DNA of 64,000 bases from Hyalella azteca (GCF_000764305.2 NW_025941472.1:272316-336315), one strand, 5' to 3'. Positions 47,601 to 59,514 are shown, numbered from the stretch's first letter. The notes: a model not told the origin generated them from the letters alone. A program made the numbers and translations.

Positions 47601-50600
47601 GAGTCCACAGTGTACAGGGCGAACAGTCGTGCCCGTGGCAGCCTTATGACTGCACCTGTGCACCAAGTAACCACTCTACCTGTGCACCGAGTACCACACC
47701 TGTGCACCAAGTACCACACCTGTGCACCAAGTACCACACCTGTGCACCAAGTACCACCCTACCTGTGCACCACCCTACCTGTGCACCAAGTACCACCCTA
47801 CCTGTGCACCAAGTACCACCCTACCAGCAGGTAGGGTGGTACTCGGTGCACAGGTAGGGTGGTACTTGGTGCAACTCGGTACACCTGTCTCTTATACACA
47901 TCTAGATGTGTATAAGAGACAGCCTGTGCACCAAGTAACCACACCTGTGCACCAAGTACCACCCTACCTGTGCACCAAGTACCACCCTACCTGTGCACCA
48001 AGTACCACACCTGTGCACCAAGTACCACCCTACCTGTGCACCAAGTACCACCTGTCTCTTATACACATCTAGATGTGTATAAGAGACAGGTACCACCCTA
48101 CCTGTGCACCGAGTACCACCCTACCTGTGCACCGAGTACCACCCTACCTGTGCACCAAGTAACCACCCTACTTGTGCACCAAGTACCCTACCTGTGCACC
48201 AAGTACCACACCTGTGCACCAAGTAACCACTCTACCTGTGCACCAAATCGTCGTCAGGAGCGACGCTGGATCGGTCCAGGAGCTCCAGCAAGCGTCGCTC
48301 CAGTTCATGCTTGTCCCGCACCAGCTGTGTACGCTCCTCGTGTTCCGTCTCCACCTGCGCCTCCAGCGCTGCAACACGTCAACTTATCAGTTTATGTCGC
48401 AAAAATTAAAAGATTGAGATAGATAAGCAGTGAACTCAGATAACAGCAGAGTATTAGATGGCAATTAAGAAAGATAAAGGGTAAACTGCTATTGTCCAAG
48501 AGCTAAACTGCTTAGCTAAGTAAACTGCTTAGCTAAGGGAATAACGGTTATAAGAGTGAATGCTTAAACAAGATAATAAATGCTAAAGAAACAAGCTAAA
48601 TATTCGACCATTGAAATGATTAATAAGGACATTATTCCCTGTGTGAACAATAAAGTCTTTACAAACTGAGTGAACAATAAAACCATTACTCGCTGCATGA
48701 ACAATAAAGACATTTTCTGCGGGCACAAAAAGACTCTAAAAAAATTGGTAAGGGTTGTTAATGAAGTGTGAATATATATAATGGCCACATTGAAGGTCAT
48801 CGGAGGTTAGAGTAGCCTAATTGAGCCAAGGCATTAGCATACTGGCATCTGCAGGCGACTGCTTTACCTTTAACTTTTTTCTGGGCGGCAATGCGCACTT
48901 CCTCGACCTCTTCTTCCCTCTGCTGCACTTCTTTCTTGTGTTCTTTCCTCATTTGTTCGTTGCTCATCTCAAGGCGAGTGCGCGCTGCCTCCAGCATCTG
49001 CACTTGACCGGCCAGCTCGTCCAGCTCTTCTTCCTGCATTGCAATACAGCGAGCTTAGTATCCTTATCCTTAGGGATAAGGATACTAAGGTATCCTCAGT
49101 ATCCTTATCAGCTGTTCACTGAATGCTCGCAGGCATAGCACAATACAGCGAGCCGTTCATTGAATGCTCGCAGGCATAGCACAATACAGCGAGCCGTTCA
49201 TTGAATGCTCGCAGGCATAGCACAATATAGTATATAGCATTTTTGTGCCTCAACGAGCAACATTCACAGTTATTTCTGAAGAAAATAACATTTAGTTGAG
49301 ATCGTCTCTAGCTTCAAAGATCGTGTCGTATTCGAGATTTTAACGTCTACGGATGCCTGAACTATAGTATTTTTTCGTCGACAATTTAGCTGCACGAATA
49401 CTGCGTGATAGAGTTATTATAAATTACAATCATACTTAGACTAAAATTATTAAAACAATCCAAAGAAATACACATATATTGTAAATAAATAATGAATACT
49501 CCTCCGCATCAACAACAAAATTTGTTAAGCAGTAGAATTAAGAAATTGTCGGTGTCTTACACGGTAATTTCAAAATGCGTTAGATGCCAGGAATTTTAGA
49601 CCAACTCTTGTCAGTCTTCGTAAAGACAAGAGAGCATGAGTACAAGGTCAAGAAACATGGCCACAAATGTAATAAAGATGTTGCATGTGAATTAGCAATG
49701 TTTTTCGTGTTGCAGAATTGTTCAGTTCAAAACATCACTGAAGACAAAGCAAAAAAACGCCACTCGAAAGCACGCTTTCTAACGGAGAGCTGCAATACAC
49801 GCGTCCGGCGTAAGAAGTGGGATTCATCACAGTCCTGCTTCGGATAATTGTTTAAACGAAACTGAACTTGAATTCAAACAATGTATGGTAATACCTGTTT
49901 TACCAAAAGATTCATGTTTAAATTAATGAAAGAAACAAAAGTTAGTTTAACCGATCATAATTCATTTTGAAAACCGCACGAGCAAGCGACACGGCGCCCA
50001 AGATCTCGACAAGACTTGCGGGGAGAGAGAAAGAGAGAGAGTGAGAGAGAGAAAGCATCCGTTCTGATAGCCATGACATGTCTGTGAGTTCGGCATGATA
50101 ATTATAGACGACGGCAACATAACAGTCTCTATGTACGGAATGTATTCTACAATCGTCAGATCTTGTTATTTGAATTTAGTTCATCAGTCTATTTGGGTTA
50201 ACCTTTTCAGGAGCCGACGTCCCAAGTCCGCGCATAAGTTCTTTTTGCCTCCTGATCATCGACTCGAGTTTTCAAGTCATTACAGCGCTACCCAAGTTTT
50301 TCGGTCATATAAGTCAGCTTACAGTTCCCCAGTGAACCTTATCTCCGACTATAAATTTTAGACACATGCAGTGTTCGAGTTCCGCATGCATTCGTACTTT
50401 CAGGATGGTTTCAAAGTAGCTTTCGAGTCCGGTCGATTACAGTCACCCAAACCAATGACTCGAATTCAATACCAGAACTGATAAATGACTCGAATATCAG
50501 TACCAAAACTGATAAATTACTCGAATATCAATACCAAGATAAATTACTCGAACATCAATAGCACTCACCTGGTCCTTGAGTTTGTTCTCGAGGTCGTGCT

Positions 50601-50718
50601 TGAGTTTGCGCAGCTGAGTGACCTCCTGGTCGCCCTGAGACGAGACGGAGAGCTCGTCCAGCTGCTTGGTGAGGGCGGCCACGCGTTCGTCGCGCAGCTC
50701 CAGCTCCAGCTTCAGCGT
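41636..50718 (-). CDS. Myo18A: Unconventional myosin-XVIIIa (Myo18A/Mhcl) coiled-coil tail, eight exons
   Basis: Myo18A is an actin-binding, largely non-motile myosin linked to Golgi shape and actomyosin structure. Exons (minus strand): 50718-50569, 49033-48868, 48368-48236, 46753-46639, 44461-44294, 43785-43654, 42570-42418, 41958-41636; every junction is GT-AG and phases agree. The translated tail is heptad coiled coil with blocks shared with vertebrate MYO18[70 protein letters not shown], and [18 protein letters not shown], followed by an acidic SDSDSELSD. The motor domain and earlier tail lie beyond the window, and a final exon after the 41636 donor was not found. Introns are full of minisatellites, several containing copies of the adjoining splice site. 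Confidence 0.9.
41985..42110. repeat. 24-bp minisatellite upstream of a Myo18A acceptor
   Basis: Five units of TGCACGCCGTGTTTACGTCA followed by ACAA, starting 30 bp from the acceptor of exon 41636-41958. The ATTGTTGAC core is similar to the acceptor's ATTGCCGTTGACAG, but the match is weak. Confidence 0.9.
42563..43000. repeat. About 100-120 bp repeat carrying a Myo18A 3' splice site
   Basis: Four diverged units each contain GACAGCAG|CTGTCCAGTCAT-like sequence (42563, 42686, 42809, 42903) followed by TTAAGTCAGTCTTTAATGGC. The first is the true boundary of exon 42418-42570 (minus strand GGACAG|CTGTTGTC). Later units preserve about eight exon bases plus the acceptor. Confidence 0.85.
43480..43640. 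repeat. Purine-rich GAAGATGAAGAATACAGATA repeat
   Basis: About eight irregular units ending about 15 bp from the donor of exon 43654-43785; purine-rich as written on the plus strand. Confidence 0.88.
43775..44060. repeat. Duplication carrying a Myo18A 3' splice site
   Basis: TTCTCTTCAAGCTAAACACGCAA at the boundary of exon 43654-43785 recurs as TTCTCTTCAAGCTGAACACG at 43961, with following AACACAAGCAACAAATT and GAACACGGTTCA blocks present up to three times. The copy contains 11 exon bases plus an intact acceptor. Confidence 0.85.
44740..44890. repeat. About 39-bp intronic repeat
   Basis: GTAAACAACTGTGTTATTAC and TGTTTTGTGTGTACTGTT alternate three times. Confidence 0.88.
45245..46344. mobile_element. 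TTAA-flanked foldback DNA element, 1.09 kb, in a Myo18A intron
   Basis: TTAA (45245-45248 and 46341-46344) flanks inverted ends GGGGACCTGCTACCC and GGGTGGCAGGTCCCC. An internal inverted repeat pairs GATTCGTAAAGACCATACCT (45488) with GGTCTTTACGAATCG near 45667. TTAA duplications are typical of piggyBac-type elements. There is no transposase, so it is non-autonomous. Confidence 0.8.
46345..46630. repeat. Repeat adjoining a Myo18A donor
   Basis: AGTTCTAGATTAAAAGTTTAGCGTCAAGTACACT (46347) and the AATTTTTAGTTAT-CCA...ACTCAATAATATGAG block recur two to three times. The last copy runs into the donor of exon 46639-46753. Confidence 0.8.
46775..47170. repeat. 28-bp minisatellite next to a Myo18A acceptor
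   Basis: More than ten units of ACAGGAATGTATACTTGAAG followed by AAATTATGT. The first unit is inside the pyrimidine tract region of the acceptor of exon 46639-46753. Confidence 0.92.
47885..47922. other. Nextera mate-pair junction adapter left in the assembly
   Basis: The same 38-bp double mosaic end as at 7658. It produces the familiar spurious [11 protein letters not shown] peptide. Confidence 0.97.
48052..48089. other. Nextera mate-pair junction adapter left in the assembly
   Basis: Third copy of the 38-bp double mosaic end, 130 bp after the second. Confidence 0.97.
49082..49225. repeat. 41-bp minisatellite near a Myo18A acceptor
   Basis: Three units of GAATGCTCGCAGGCATAGCACAATACAGCGAGCC. 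They share AATACAGCGAG and a GCAT block with the acceptor side of exon 48868-49033. Confidence 0.88.
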
Positions 50719-50719
50719 C

Positions 50720-53700
50720 TGCATGGCAATAAACAATTACACTACAATTATTAGCTATTTATATTCAACACATATTCAACACGAGCATTCTTCTATAAAC
50801 TAGCGCAAAAATATAGCGCCGGAACAGGAAAATACGACTTGTATCCATGGGAATGTAGAGGTTGATTATTTATTTATACCTGTTGGTGCAGGAAAAAGTT
50901 AAAAAAAAAAATTTTTAGATATAGATTTTCGTTGATATTTTTTCCACACAGACTTCATCAATAGTTTTACAAGTGCGAAATATGCCACGCACCATACGTA
51001 CATTGTAACAATACCGATATTAAGATTAAGGGGTTAAGATGGCATTTTATTACCATGCACCATAAATGAGAGAATAAATTAAACTAAAAAAAAAGACAGA
51101 TGTCGGACACCCAGGAAAAAGGTCGTAGCTCTATATTATTAACCTAACCTAACAATAAATTATTTATCGCAGCTTAAAAAAGGTAATTTTGAATGCAGAG
51201 CCTGAAATACCAGTTGCAAACACGACAACAGTAAAATTTCTTCAAGCATTCCCCCGACGCCAGGGTACCGCTAGAGTCGCAGCCCGACCTCATTCACGCG
51301 AGCAATGCGCGTGTTTCTAGCCGCGAGTCAAGAGGTTGTCGCAGCGAGCGTGTCGACAACGTCACCGTGTCGCTGCAATGCACGCTGAATTGCACAAGCA
51401 AAGGCGCTTTTGACGCCCGCGCCAAATAATGAACCCAATGATGTGTTGATGTGTTTTCGTTCGATTGCATACAAATTTAGTTCCTTTGCATACTCAAAGT
51501 GTCTTTTGGATAAGAGGACTAACAGCGACTAATTATTAAGGAACACGCTGCGGACGATGAATGATCTTATGCTGCACAACACAAATTAGAATAAAGTAAG
51601 TAATTCTAGGTACAAGTTTGAATAAGAGCTGTGCCTCTGACACAAAAGAGTTTCTGTGCCTTGAACTATGCCCGCAATTTGTCAGGAATGGAGCTTAGTG
51701 AAATCAAAGACCAGCTGCAAGAGCTCAGAAAATCAAGAAGCTTTTGATCTTATCTGACGGTGACCACAGGCAACGCTCGTCATGGCACTACACATAGCAT
51801 GGCGGCCTAAAGAGCACACAACTCGAGGTCAGGGTCATGTGCAGCGTAAATAACGAGGCATAACATACGGAAGCTCATCACTTCATCGTGCATAGTTCAA
51901 TGATTGATCGAGTGATGCTCGATTTGCCACACAGGCAGCGAGCTGTCGACGATCTCGTCAGGGCTTCGCGTTCACAACCAAACGCGGGCTACGCTTACCG
52001 GTCACGACAATATTTACTAATTCAAATTGCAGATGAACGTGAACCAATACGCGTTAGAAGAGGAAAAATGTGACAACTTATAAAATACAATTTATAGTAA
52101 CTAAAAACATGTTTGTATAAACAATATTGTACCTACAAGCAGAGTCACGCTGGATTTGCAATAAATTAATGATGTGTGCAATCGAAGTGCCATTCCTCAG
52201 CATTTACAAAAAGCTATTAATATGGTAACTACAACACAAACGTGAGCATTTTTTATCCTATATATGTACCTCGCTTGTTTCGTTCCGCCCGGAAAGAGAC
52301 GACGGCCATGATTGACAGATCGAATGTAGTAAGGCGCAATAATGGAGCGCAATAATGGAGCGATTGTTCGAGTATGCAGGTGCTGCTATAGCTCACCACT
52401 GAACCGTACAGCATCCACCAACTAGACGTACAATATAAATGCCTGCATTGCCAGAATCCGCATCAATTTCCATAACATTATCATTTGTCGAGGGAAACGT
52501 CGCAAGGAACAAAAAGATAACTTGATTTTCATTATGTTGCTAACGATCTAAACACTTAGGTACAGCCTTCAGAAGCTTGTGAAGGTTTTGTTGATGTTTT
52601 ATCATCTGAATTCAATGTAGAAAAGTTAGATTAATTTTTATCTAAATTCTCTAACAGTAAATAACACACAAATAGCGTATTTCAACGTAAAAGTGTTCTT
52701 AAATACTTTGCCAAGCTTGTAATGTTGCGGATGAAGTGGATAGTCGATACATCATCCATCAGCTAGAAATTACATGGAAATCAATCTTGAGCAAATAAAC
52801 GTGCTGATGATCTTACAACAGTAAGATCGTCAACACGTGCATCAGTGGCGAGGTTCATCTTGTAACGCTGCTGCTTGCCGGAAGAGAAAGTGTGGCCAGC
52901 GATGTGTTGCTGTTACTCCCGAGCGTGTAGGTACTGCGGAGGAGTACAGCTCTTCGCTCTCTCTTTTCTTATGACGGACCATAACCACCAAGTTCAAGTG
53001 TAGAGAGTAAAACAGGCATGACAGCATTGTTCGATGGCAGAGAATTAAATACTTTAAAGTATTTTCTATATGAAAATCGTCCCCTAAACCGAAGATACTA
53101 TAACTAAGGTACTGAGAATTGTTCAAATAGACCGAGGATACTAAAGACCTGAGAAATAAACTTTTAGATAGGAAGTGGAGGTCATTATAGAATGCACAAG
53201 GACTTGTATCGTACCCGAGGACACGTCGATACAAGCATAAGGCACCGCAGGCTTGAGCCACGCAAACAGGAAGTGTTTTCGAACACACCAAGACACTGGG
53301 GCTTCATTTGGTCGCTGTGAAGCTGCCACGCAGCACTATAGGTAACGTGGGCAAAGATCTTGATATAGTTCAGCTTCAGCACTTGTGCAATTAGAAAATT
53401 AGTATTCCGAGCATTGAAGCCCTTTACCAAGAAGCCATCACAAGATGAGGGTCTCATAGCAGCCAAGTTATTTTTGATTCTGCTCCGAGCAATTAAGATT
53501 TGATTGATTGATGCTGCATTAGCCAGCATTTGAGAACAAAAGAGGCATTGTCTTCTGAGTATACAAAGCTTCTAGGAAGCTCTCATAACTCCGGACGCGG
53601 CATGCGACCGAGACTGCAGTCCGAGAATTCAGCCCTTTGGCCAAATGTTTCTGGGTTTGGAACAATAGTTCATGCCGATTGGGCTCTTTAAAAGTATGAG

Positions 53701-54085
53701 CAATAAAAATTCATACACGCATCCTAATTCTATACACAGAACACTTGAGATTAATTAAAACAGAACCAGGCCGGTTAATTAAGAACCGTCCAGTGAAAAA
53801 AAAAAACGAATTTTTTCGACGAACGAAAAAAAAGTTTCGTTTTTCGAAACGTTTCGTTTCGTTTCGAAACGAGAAAAAAACGAAATTGCAATTTTGACAG
53901 TAATATCCTCCACGACTGAAAATTACAATGGATAACATGATAACTCAATTGGGTAAAACGCATGCCGAAATAAGCGTGCGGAAGCGAGACATCGTTTTTC
54001 TGGGCACAAAACTCGCTCGTAGACACGGCAATTATGGGTGGCCGCAAGAGCAGGAAAGATGCAAGCTACACGAGTTTCGCGGAAC
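50720..54085. other. Long intron or intergenic stretch, no exon recognised
   Basis: Upstream of the 5'-most Myo18A exon seen. No further coiled-coil exon is found on the minus strand. Short frames only; a CGAAA/TTTCG-rich low-complexity block lies at 53797-53885. Confidence 0.45.
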
Positions 54086-54096
54086 TTGAGGGGATC

Positions 54097-54597
54097 TGGG
54101 GCCATACTTTCAAAACTCGCTAAGTTAACGTAATTACTTACGCTATATTTTCTTGTCTATGATTGGTGGATTTTTGAGGGGATCAGGGGCCATACTTTCA
54201 AAACTCACTAAGTGAACGTAAGTACTTACGCTCTATTTTCTTGTCTATGATTGGTGGATTTTTGAGGGGATCAGGGGCCTTACTTTCAAAACTCGCTAAG
54301 TGAACGTAAGTACTTACGCTCTATTTTCTTGTCTATGATTGGTGGATTTTTGAGGGGATCAGGGGCCATACTTTCAAAACTCGCTAAGTGAACGTAAGTA
54401 CTTACGCTCTATTTTCTTGTCTATGATTGGTGGATTTTTGAGGGGATCAGGGGCCTTACTTTCAAAACTCTTTAAGTGAACGTAAGTACTTACGCTCTAT
54501 TTTCTTGTCTATGATTGGTGGATTTTGCTTGAAAGGTCGTCAATGATTGGCTGATGAACTTACGATCTCTTAACTTTTTTTGAAAGTATGGGTCCAG
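54097..54597. mobile_element. MITE, family B, copy 2, with five-fold internal amplification
   Basis: Starts GGGGCCATACTTTCAAAACT and ends TTTTTGAAAGTATGGGTCC, like the copy at 31027. The left part is repeated about five times in tandem (units of about 89 bp, with starts near 54100, 54188, 54276, 54365 and 54453). Only the last unit continues to the right end. Confidence 0.88.
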
Positions 54598-55474
54598 GCA
54601 GGGATAATGACAGGGGTCGATCAAATGAAAAGCAAGAAATCTCGACCACACTTCCTGCTGCCCGGCTCATCATGCATGTAGGCCACACGCGCGCGACATT
54701 GACGAGACCAGTACGTCAATTTTGTATGACCATAGAAGCAATATTACAGAGGGTAGTTTACACTGATTATGGTAACCTATACTTTTACCCATACGAGACT
54801 AGAATCGCGACTGTGGCTGACCATATAGAACGATGTCAATGTAGCGAACCCATAAATATCTTACGAAACGTTGTTCATACCTGCGAACGTGGTTAGGATA
54901 TATTGACACTAACACACAAAAGAGAATTGTATGCGAGTTCAAAAATGCTAGAACTTTTGATCTGTCCGCAAATGATATGTGCAGCTAATATGTGATATGA
55001 AAATTGTTATAATTTTGCTAATTTAATTCGTAAAATTGTTTTAAACATTAACAATAAGTCGACAAGTTCAGGCAAAATAAATTACCATCGAAGTTCAGTG
55101 TATAAAAAATTATAAAAATTAGTGAATCTTCTCAGTAGGATTCCCATTCAAATGTCAAATGAAGAACTTTTGTTATGCGAAAAAAGAATTTACCGCATGA
55201 AGAGTTTACTCTCCCAGAATGACAAAAAAATGGAATTTAAAAATATTATTATACTTAACCGAAGAACACGTATCGAACTAAGAAGAAAATATCCTAATGA
55301 AAGCTTAAACAATACGTAGGCACTTCAGCTCTCAACAGTCAATCAGGTCTTCAAGAAATAAGGGTTCAGTTATTGGTCCAAAAGTAAGTCATTAAATTTC
55401 AATCGATCGATAGCAAACTATAGCTATATACAAGCTATATACAAGGAAAATAGACTACGTTGACAATAACAAAC

Positions 55475-55926
55475 CTGATAGTCTATAGCCATTGACGTGT
55501 CCAAAGAAGCAACTTGCCGTAGTGTGACGACAGGCGTACTAAGCTCGTCTTCTTCAAACGCTGCACTTCCTTCAAGTTCTTTACGATGAGGCAGTTTATC
55601 ATCACGATTCTCATCACACGAAGAAACTTGAATCTTTTTTTCTCCTCCAATGCCACTCATGTGGTCATTTATTTCCCCATATGGCGGACTTGGAGACTTG
55701 CGGTGAATTATAGACTTAATTTCCGTATTGTAGGACTTGTACTTGGAAGAGTAACTCTTATCAACAGAGTTAGTCCTATTTTGTGGCTTTACTCTATCAT
55801 CACCAATGCCTTCCCAGAGCGCAATGCGAGCCTTCAAACCAGCGCGAACTTCGCTCGGATTTTTCTCTTTCATGTTGAATGTTGGCAAAAATAATGTTCT
55901 AATAAACACCTGGAAGCGACATTGAC
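55475..55926 (-). CDS. Candidate first coding exon, possibly an alternative start of Myo18A
   Basis: On the minus strand an acceptor-like TACAG precedes 55926, about 50 nt of leader follows, then ATG at 55873-55871 and 133 codons to CAG|GTTTGT (55475|55474). The protein begins MKEKNPSEVRAGLKARIALW and is charged and Ser-rich, ending SLDTSMAIDYQ. I do not recognise the family. The donor is phase 0, and the next minus-strand exon (50718, Myo18A tail) starts at phase 0. It could be a promoter-specific start exon for a motor-less product, an internal Myo18A exon, or the start of an unrelated gene. Confidence 0.55.
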
Positions 55927-55929
55927 CTG

Positions 55930-57165
55930 TACTTATAAAGAGACAACATATATGTAAGATGGAGGCAAAACTAAGACAACTGAAGTCGTTGATTTGTGAG
56001 CGCGCAAGCACGAGCGGATGGAGCGACCATTATTAAGGCTTATATGTGGCGGCAAAAACTAAAGCCCAGGCATATCTTGCGCCACGACCCAGCAGGCAAT
56101 TATTATAGGCAGGCCGGGGCAACGCGTGCAGCACAAAAATGAACATTCTGCAATATTTCTTGCTCAAAACTCGGTAGGCCCGTACTACAAATGGTCTATG
56201 GAGTTAGTAATATGTAGATATTAAAAACAAAATTAGCCAGGGCAGGGCAATTTTTAATTCATTTAACAGGATTAGATGAATTAATGCAGCACAAAATCCG
56301 AAAGGCCTCTGCCCTTTTTCAGGGTTTATTCAATAAGATGAACTTTTTGCCGCTAAAAATTAGCCAAGACATGACAATTTGACAGCTTATAATGACTCGA
56401 AATTAAAACGCCGTTCTTAGCAGCCTGCAATCAAGTTTTAAAAACTTTTTTGACTCACAAAATTTACTGATTTTTTGCATCCCCCAGTAACATAGGATGA
56501 AATTTTCGTGCTAAAAAATAAGATGTAAGGTAATTTTGTGCACAAAGTTAGATCAATACTAGATTTTTGCAGTACAATGTTAAAAGTCATTGTACAACCA
56601 CTGAATAAGAGTAGCGACTTTTACGAGCCATCGAGCTGAAAATGATATTTATTCATCTTAAGTTTTGATTGGAAGGCTTTTTATAATCAGCAAAAATCAT
56701 AATAAATATTTGCATATCTAATTCCGTATGACATATTCCATTGCACTTATAATTGGATACGACGTTTCCTCCTCTCCACAACATTAGATAGCGATCAGCA
56801 GCTGCCTGCCAGCCAGCGTCCACCCACACAGCGCCTCCAAGAGATAAAAAAGTAACATAAAAAAACTAATGAGAAATAAAGAAAAATTGTCATTCCTTTT
56901 CTCTCCATTATGGTTACCTACTTCGTAAATTGATTTGCCAGTAAAACAGGCATGTTCGCAAAGTATTTAAAAGCAAAGAAAACGCCAATCAAATTCACAA
57001 TATCGATATATTGATTCACCTTTGCGTTTTCTTTGCATTTAAATTCCTTGTGAACTTACGATTTAGGCAGATTGATAATAAAAGGCAATGTTCGAGCACA
57101 CACGACAGAAACAATAACTCCTGCCCTATAGCAAGAGTACTGTGGATACCCCGGCGACAGGCTGA
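55930..57165. other. No gene recognised
   Basis: AT-rich, with short frames. A pair of inverted 20-40 bp segments around 56980-57050 (AAAGCAAAGAAAACGC and GCGTTTTCTTTGC) forms a hairpin. Confidence 0.45.
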
Positions 57166-57168
57166 CCG

Positions 57169-57310
57169 GGGCCATACTTTCAAAACTCTTTAAGTGAACG
57201 TAAGTACTTACGCTCTATTTTCTTGTCTATGATTGGTGGATTTTGCTTGAAAGGCCGTCAATGATTGGCTGATGAACTTACGATCTCTTAACTTTTTATT
57301 AAAGTACGGG
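57169..57310. mobile_element. MITE, family B, copy 3
   Basis: GGGGCCATACTTTCAAAACT at the left end; the right end is degraded (AAAGTACGGGGGT). Interior matches 31027-31173. Confidence 0.85.
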
Positions 57311-57894
57311 GGTAGACGAGAGACCGGAGAAGCGCCGACCAAGATTACGCACGGCACGAGAGGCAGCAACCCGCGACTTAGAGACCAACAATTGTTTAAA
57401 CATCACGCTGGCACCAAGACAATAGCAATTAGCATAATGGCGTAAAGGTAAAATGAGCATAGGATTGCAACACCACCAGAGGCGAGGACGATAAAAAACA
57501 ATAATGAACATTAACAAGTGACACAAAGCACACGTATTAAATTCTCGTGTAATTTATGCTGCAAACTCTTCCTCATTTCATACTTTAATGTTCAATGTCT
57601 GCGCGCATAACAGAATGACCCTCAAAATACACGCAACCGAAGCGAATGGCGCTCACACTTTTATGCGGACAATGCGTATTTGCTTTGCTCTTCTTACTTG
57701 AATTGTTCTGCAGCTCATCCATTCTGTTCATTTAGCTCTGTATTGTTCACTCGCGTCAATTTGTTCTGTAGTGCTATTCCTACCTGAATTGTTGCGTGAC
57801 ATTATTTGGAAGCATAAGAGCCATGTAGGCCCCAGCTGCACACGCACCAAGCGGATGCACGCAGATACGGACAGAATTGTTATACATATGATTT

Positions 57895-58055
57895 CAGCAG
57901 AGTATCATCACAATGATGAATATCATCACAATGCTAAGTATCATCACAATGCTGAGTATCACCACAATGCTTAATATCATCACAATGCTAAGTATCATCA
58001 CAATGCTAAGTATCATCACAATGATGAGTATCATCACAATGCTGAGTATCATCAC
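57895..58055. repeat. 15-17 bp minisatellite AGTATCATCACAATGCT
   Basis: About ten units with small variants in the AATGCT part. Confidence 0.93.
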
Positions 58056-58059
58056 CATC

Positions 58060-59510
58060 ATTTGAACTCGTACGAAAATCAATGGTAAGCTTATACACAA
58101 CACAAACTCAACCGCACGCTCGCTTGTCCGAGTCCACGACTCAGACTGGCCCCCCACTATATATAAGACGGACCTTCAGAATCCCTAAGCCCGCTCAGAA
58201 TTCCCTGATAACATAAGCAAATTAGATATGAACACTGAGCTACAATAAGATGTTAAGCCTAACATGGTTTGTAGTTCATATCCCTGTGAATAATATATTT
58301 AACATATAATTTAAAGAAAATTAGTTCACAGTTTTTTTTACTTCAATAGCATGAAATTAAAGTTGGCAACATTTGGGAAAAGGTCAGATAAAGTTGCAAT
58401 CACACTTTGAAAAGAATAACAAGAAAAAAGTTTGGGAACCACTACCTATTTAGATTTCGTGTATAAGAATGTCAAGGTCTGAAAGAGAGCTAAGCGGTGT
58501 TCTTGGAAACTCAAACTGCTCAGATTTTGAGGATACGGAAGCATGACCGACTGCCCATTGTCTTGCAATGATTGAATATGACGCTGTACTCTGAACCTCG
58601 ATCACTCACGCCTCACAACCCACTAGGGCAGATAGTTGAAACTCTAGAGCAAGTCTACCGTTGCAACAAGATACATCGGTACATCAACAACAGCACTAGT
58701 GATGTTGGAGGATGCCTACAGTTGCAGCAGGATATATCGGTATATCACCAACGACATTAGTGACGTAACTAGATAACCTTTAGCAAAGATCCTTAATACA
58801 TCACATAGTCAAACGTCGCGGCGTAATACAGCGCATAAAAGTTATTTATATCAGTTACCCTCAAGTCCGAGAAAAAATATCCCTGCATTGATAACGAATT
58901 TTTTACTAAATGATGCCTTTTATTAAAGTAATCATTATGCAGGGCTAATGATACTTTATCCTAGATAATAGATAATACATACAGTTCGCAATTTGGATTA
59001 TTTTCTATCAATATTCAATGATAATTACGGCTTTGATGTCTTGATTTGTCGTACAGTCAATTTGTTTTGAAATAGTGTTATTCTAAATGATGAACCCAAT
59101 TAAAAAAATCGTATTTATTTATGTTTAAATTCAAAATTATTAATTTATTCCACGATATTCGTATAATTCGTTGAACAATACGAAAACAAACTGCATCAAA
59201 GAATGATAAGAGAAGAGAAGAGAATAAACACTTCTTAATGGAAAAATAAATCGAACTATGATATCTGTAGTCCAGCTTCATACTTCTATAATTAAACGGT
59301 CTATAATTACTAAACTAGGAAAACCCCAGCAAATTATGGTAGAGCAAAACATGAACGATTTCCTCCACGATTTCCTTCACTGACAAGATAAGTGAACCAC
59401 AACAACACAAAAATCTAGGAGATAAGAAAATGACCAGAGGAGCGCATTCGATTCAATATTACGTAATAAGCTTTCAAACTGACAACAAAGCCACAATAAT
59501 GCATTAAACT
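58060..59510. other. No gene recognised
   Basis: AT-rich; a short duplicate (ACAAGATACATCGGTACATC / GCAGGATATATCGGTATATC) near 58665 and 58725. Nothing coding. Confidence 0.45.
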
Positions 59511-59514
59511 GGTA

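Larger units (their letters stand above)
47650..48245. repeat. 23-bp minisatellite built from a Myo18A exon end plus its donor, with chimeric joins
   Basis: More than twenty units; on the minus strand each reads TTGGTGCACAG|GTAGGGTGGTAC. The exon 48236-48368 ends TTTGGTGCACAG|GTAGAG, so each unit repeats 11 exon bases and the 5' splice site. Units between about 47822 and 47880 are inverted, and two Nextera junction adapters sit inside, so part of the array is chimeric. Confidence 0.9.

Noticed and set aside
47722..48422. Frames containing [11 protein letters not shown] and repeated [11 protein letters not shown]
   Set aside because: Translation of adapter and minisatellite, not protein-coding.
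49584..49847. 87-codon Lys/Cys-rich frame in a Myo18A intron
   Set aside because: No recognised motif, no splice support, and opposite strand to the gene.
54588..54896. 102-codon frame beginning at the MITE end
   Set aside because: Starts within the MITE terminus and shows no domain.
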